From Tetradesmus obliquus (taxonomy: Eukaryota; Chlorophyta; Chlorophyceae; Sphaeropleales; Scenedesmaceae), in NCBI GenBank assembly GCA_030272155.1, contig CP126198.1:5394001-5458000 (forward strand): a DNA stretch of 64,000 nt, read 5' to 3'. The notes under the pieces were generated by a model. The model was not told the DNA's origin. It saw only the letters and a program-made list of their open reading frames with translations, and ran no database searches. Below, one piece after another: positions 63,377 to 64,000 of this stretch. The stretch's first letter is position 1; the number at the start of each line of letters is the position of its first letter. The translations under genes were made by a program, and so were the position numbers.

Positions 63377-64000
63377 AACTCGAGGCGGTTGATGCCCTCG
63401 AAGCACTTTGCGAGGTGCGGCTGCACTGCCTGAGGCACCTTGGCTTGCCGCAGGATGTCCAGCAGCTCCTCATTGGACAGGAAGTAGAACCTGGAGTAAC
63501 AGAGCAGCATGAGGTGAATCAAAGGGGGTGTGGAGGTATGTGGTCGGCATTCAAGGTGAGCTCTGACCTGATGCAGTTCAAGTCAAGGTTGGACTGGCAC
63601 CCATACTGATGCTTGTGCCCAAGGCTCCTCCACAGGTGCTGGTACACATGGCTACTGGGAAACAGCATGCACGCAATCAAAATAAGTTCCGCTTGTAATC
63701 AATTTGTCCGCACCGTGGGAAGGCCACGCGCTTGGTCTCCAGGTAATCTTCCAGGCCCTTCTGTACCGCCTCCAGCGTCTGCCCACACACCAGCAGCGCC
63801 TCCAGCCAGCCAGGCGTGGTGCCGCACTGGGCAAACAAACATGAATACACAGGCAATGCGTGCGCGAGCAGGGCATAAGAAGCAGCTATGCATGGAGAGG
63901 TTGAGACATTCAGCAGGGGCGGTATCTGCCCACACACCAGCAGCGCCTCCAGCCAGCCAGGTGTGGTGCCGCACTGGGCAAACAAACATGAATACACAGG
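27956..64000 (-). CDS. Axonemal dynein heavy chain, single-headed inner-arm type (5' partial)
   Basis: The coding parts follow the dynein motor in order from 64000 down to the stop TGA at 27956: linker ([28 protein letters not shown]), AAA1 ([32 protein letters not shown]), AAA2 ([26 protein letters not shown]), AAA3 ([17 protein letters not shown]), AAA4 ([13 protein letters not shown]), stalk with microtubule-binding tip, AAA5 ([12 protein letters not shown]), AAA6 ([17 protein letters not shown]), and the C-terminal domain ending STTGHSTNF...[10 protein letters not shown]. The short C-terminal pattern and linker wording resemble DNAH3/7/12-type inner-arm chains; that subgroup is from memory and uncertain. 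It drives ciliary beating as an ATP-dependent microtubule motor. Many homopolymer runs of Ala, Ser or Gln interrupt otherwise conserved regions. Exons are short, and the introns carry exon-edge arrays. The tail and most of the N-terminus lie beyond the right edge. Confidence 0.9.
28311..28690 (-). repeat. Copies of the [16 protein letters not shown] exon start
   Basis: The coding block for [14 protein letters not shown](E/K)M recurs near 28311, 28439 and 28634, with a shorter piece near 28570. The complete exon is the one continuing to the gene's stop at 27956. Confidence 0.8.
29095..29375 (-). repeat. Duplicated [13 protein letters not shown] exon start with CAG tracts
   Basis: GFF(F/L)[16 protein letters not shown] sequence occurs at about 29115-29166 and again at 29290-29340. 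Each is preceded on the sense strand by a long CTG tract (29168-29270 and 29343-29373). Confidence 0.8.
30050..30480 (-). repeat. Three copies of a C-terminal exon interleaved with long CAG tracts
   Basis: The coding unit [20 protein letters not shown] recurs near 30420-30480, 30235-30290 and 30065-30125, with sense (CTG)n tracts at 30144-30195 and 30294-30366. The last copy runs on to [20 protein letters not shown]. Confidence 0.8.
30691..31600 (-). repeat. Eight copies of an exon end plus donor, ~120-bp period
   Basis: The block for MVLLQEMDR with its donor recurs at 30691, 30810, 30930, 31053, 31173, 31299, 31419 and 31545 (spacings 119-126). Only the 31545 copy is attached to the full upstream exon with [15 protein letters not shown]; the others retain variable parts of that sequence. 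Confidence 0.92.
31945..32565 (-). repeat. Five copies of [20 protein letters not shown] exon start
   Basis: Each copy begins after a sense CTG tract and CAG acceptor, then codes for [20 protein letters not shown] and PLTDDD. The one nearest 31950 continues into the complete exon ([11 protein letters not shown]). Copies near 32245 and 32365 are nearly identical to each other. Confidence 0.88.
34525..34680. repeat. (GCAG)n tetranucleotide microsatellite
   Basis: About 35 GGCA/CAGG units with a few substitutions, in an intron just downstream of a copied [11 protein letters not shown] exon edge. Confidence 0.95.
34994..35024. repeat. (ATTG)n microsatellite
   Basis: Six to seven TTGA units within an intron of the dynein gene. 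Confidence 0.9.
37056..38730 (-). repeat. Nine copies of the AAA6 exon 3' edge, with a ~597-bp higher-order repeat
   Basis: The block coding for [20 protein letters not shown] with its donor occurs at 37056, 37259, 37459, 37650, 37853, 38056, 38247, 38451 and 38654. Spacings are 190-204. Copies three apart (37459/38056, 37650/38247, 37853/38451) match better than neighbours, so a three-unit block of about 597 bases was itself duplicated. The full exon is at 38654-38880. Confidence 0.93.
38770..39300 (-). repeat. Three copies of [20 protein letters not shown] exon start
   Basis: The unit codes for [20 protein letters not shown] and recurs at about 38775-38870, 39010-39105 and 39195-39290. The most downstream copy continues into [20 protein letters not shown]. 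Confidence 0.85.
40475..41635 (-). repeat. Six copies of the AAA5 [14 protein letters not shown] exon
   Basis: The donor edge lies at 40475, 40681, 40885, 41089, 41293 and 41511, spaced 204-218 bases. Each copy encodes [10 protein letters not shown](S/N)DAVSVENAL and [14 protein letters not shown] (or close variants) and several keep an AG before the first codon, so some could be spliced as whole alternative exons. Confidence 0.92.
40475..42560 (-). other. Dynein AAA5 domain exons
   Basis: [20 protein letters not shown] and [20 protein letters not shown] (about 42560-42385) are followed by a segment reading [19 protein letters not shown], then [20 protein letters not shown] and [14 protein letters not shown]. 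These match the conserved AAA5 core of axonemal heavy chains. Confidence 0.84.
42500..43145 (-). repeat. About six copies of [18 protein letters not shown] exon start
   Basis: Units near 42520, 42640, 42770, 42895, 43000 and 43105 code for [12 protein letters not shown](K/R)LTSLL or variants ([30 protein letters not shown]). The lowest-coordinate copy is the full exon. Confidence 0.85.
43740..44270 (-). repeat. Four copies of the [18 protein letters not shown] exon start
   Basis: The block [15 protein letters not shown] recurs near 43750-43795, 43865-43915, 43975-44020 (diverged), 44110-44160 and 44225-44265. One copy (44055-44160) also includes [19 protein letters not shown]. Confidence 0.82.
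44530..45090 (-). repeat. Copies of microtubule-binding-tip exon edges
   Basis: [20 protein letters not shown] recurs near 44545-44600, 44680-44760 and 44830-44920. [15 protein letters not shown] recurs at 44930-44985 and 45035-45095. Confidence 0.82.
45360..45720 (-). repeat. Three copies of [20 protein letters not shown] exon start
   Basis: Units near 45375-45455, 45500-45590 and 45625-45715 code for [20 protein letters not shown] or shorter variants. Only the copy near 45375 continues to [16 protein letters not shown]. Confidence 0.82.
47273..48350 (-). repeat. Eight copies of the [16 protein letters not shown] exon start, 139-bp period
   Basis: Units start at 47273, 47448, 47587, 47726, 47865, 48004, 48143 and 48281. 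The inner spacings are exactly 138-139. Each has an AG acceptor and codons for [20 protein letters not shown] with few differences. The full exon is the one at 47273. Confidence 0.93.
48780..49200 (-). repeat. Three copies of [20 protein letters not shown] exon start with CAG tracts
   Basis: Units near 48785-48855, 48970-49030 and 49095-49140, each preceded on the sense strand by a (CTG)n tract (around 48858-48900, 49034-49070 and 49142-49199). Confidence 0.85.
49540..49920 (-). repeat. Four copies of the [14 protein letters not shown] exon start
   Basis: Units near 49545-49600, 49645-49705, 49755-49820 and 49880-49915 code for VAGVxxRHVVLLL(T/A)(D/G)S. The lowest-coordinate copy continues to [20 protein letters not shown]. 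Confidence 0.82.
50300..51070 (-). repeat. Seven copies of the AAA4 P-loop exon start
   Basis: The acceptor and codons for [17 protein letters not shown] recur at 50344, 50466, 50594, 50692, 50814, 50938 and 51056 (spacings 98-128). Some are altered in the motif ([20 protein letters not shown]). Only the 50344 copy runs on into [20 protein letters not shown]. Confidence 0.92.
52465..53050 (-). repeat. Three copies of the AAA3 [19 protein letters not shown] exon, 226-bp period
   Basis: Units encode [20 protein letters not shown] and [20 protein letters not shown] and end at a GT donor. The two at higher coordinates are nearly identical to each other, including intron sequence, so that duplication is recent. 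The full exon (with [13 protein letters not shown]) is at 53040-53110. Confidence 0.9.
54570..55290 (-). repeat. Four copies of the AAA3 [13 protein letters not shown] exon start with CAG tracts
   Basis: Units near 54690-54775, 54830-54905, 55030-55105 and 55210-55290 code for LPWE(A/G)[16 protein letters not shown] sequence. Sense CTG tracts at 54900-54990 and 55105-55170 lie directly upstream of two of the acceptors. Confidence 0.85.
56640..57070 (-). repeat. Four copies of [17 protein letters not shown] exon end
   Basis: Units near 56640-56720, 56765-56840, 56890-56960 and 57005-57070 code for LFEVEDL(Q/L)(H/Y)ASPATVS plus donor. The complete exon is at the highest coordinate, after [12 protein letters not shown]. 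Confidence 0.83.
57060..58860 (-). other. Dynein AAA2 domain exons
   Basis: Visible blocks are [55 protein letters not shown] and the intron-split P-loop [14 protein letters not shown], then [20 protein letters not shown] and [31 protein letters not shown] Gln-rich insert (about 20 residues) follows the P-loop helix. Confidence 0.88.
59080..59550 (-). repeat. Four copies of [20 protein letters not shown] exon end, 127-bp period
   Basis: A common point in the unit lies at 59134, 59261, 59388 and 59515, exactly 127 bases apart. Each codes for AP(W/R)[18 protein letters not shown] and ends at a GTGAGGC-type donor. Only the last is attached to the complete exon. Confidence 0.92.
59870..60440 (-). 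repeat. Copies of the AAA1 [15 protein letters not shown] exon with a long CAG tract
   Basis: A full unit lies at about 60130-60265. A second one at 59880-59960 reads [20 protein letters not shown], with Pro changed to Val in the conserved NPGYAGR. A third, truncated copy at about 60370-60425 ends after [14 protein letters not shown]. The sense (CTG)n tract is at 60281-60341. Confidence 0.82.
61070..61290 (-). repeat. Duplicated AAA1 Walker-A exon
   Basis: The acceptor and codons [11 protein letters not shown](G/S)KALGV occur at 61169 and at about 61289. The upstream copy breaks off after VRC and lacks the [12 protein letters not shown] end and the donor. Confidence 0.9.
61630..61712. repeat. 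Interrupted CAG/CTG tract in dynein intron
   Basis: CAG units with a few CGG and AAG interruptions, immediately upstream on the sense strand of the CTGCAG acceptor for the [14 protein letters not shown] exon. Confidence 0.85.
62096..62148. repeat. (ATTAC)n pentanucleotide microsatellite
   Basis: About nine imperfect ATTAC units in an intron of the dynein linker region. Confidence 0.92.
62235..63803 (-). other. Dynein linker domain exons
   Basis: Exon near 63803-63715 encodes [20 protein letters not shown]. The next, near 63490-63195, encodes [17 protein letters not shown] and [16 protein letters not shown] with a Ser/Gly/Ala insert of about 50 residues, then [13 protein letters not shown]. 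Later exons give [20 protein letters not shown] and [13 protein letters not shown]. All are recognisable dynein linker blocks. Confidence 0.85.
63770..64000 (-). repeat. Duplicated linker exon start at window edge
   Basis: The block [14 protein letters not shown] with its acceptor occurs at about 63778-63835 and again at 63925-63985. The upstream copy diverges right after CGQ; the lower one continues to [14 protein letters not shown]. Confidence 0.85.

Noticed and set aside
1131..64000. Interpretation of the arrays as transposable introner elements
   Set aside because: Introners would share one sequence across genes; here each array derives from its own exon and intron and has no common element, terminal repeats or target-site duplications that I can see.

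Overview
The window looks like nuclear DNA of a green alga, probably a chlorophycean of the Chlamydomonadales/Sphaeropleales kind. The evidence is GT-AG introns with GTGAGT/GTGAGC donors, very many (CAG/CTG)n tracts, a plastid-type transit peptide, secreted matrix-like proteins and an axonemal-type dynein heavy chain. The species cannot be read from the sequence alone.

Layout. (1) 346-7081, minus: a secreted multidomain protein. A signal peptide and a GH114 (endo-alpha-1,4-polygalactosaminidase-like) domain are joined by Ser-Pro linker exons to two spherulin-4-like domains. Ten exons join in phase, and the 3' end of the gene lies outside the window. (2) 7082-10476: mostly intergenic, with a ~30-bp minisatellite. 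(3) 10477-15180, minus: a PTC7-type PP2C phosphatase with a likely transit peptide. (4) 15181-18609: no confident gene, several short tandem repeats. (5) 19048-21433, minus: an Ig-like-repeat protein with a Cys-rich C-terminus and an apparent frameshift. (6) 21381-25244, plus: a fasciclin (FAS1) protein whose first visible exon overlaps the 5' exon proposed for the minus gene. (7) 25245-27955: intergenic. (8) 27956-64000, minus: an axonemal inner-arm-type dynein heavy chain with linker, AAA1-AAA6, stalk and C-terminal domain in order; its 5' end is off the window.

The most striking property is shared by all the well-supported multi-exon genes. Many introns contain tandem arrays of 2-9 copies of the edge of a neighbouring exon, each carrying one splice site (either the 3' edge plus donor, or the acceptor plus the 5' edge). 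The full exon sits at one end of its array. Periods cluster around 100-140 or 190-230 bp. Several P-loop or catalytic-motif exons are therefore encoded many times as in-frame or truncated decoys. CTG tracts on the sense strand often run straight into 3' splice sites. This looks like ongoing tandem duplication across exon-intron boundaries. It could be a mode of intron growth or gain, a source of alternative exons, or in part an assembly effect.

No tRNA, rRNA, CRISPR or intact transposon was recognised.
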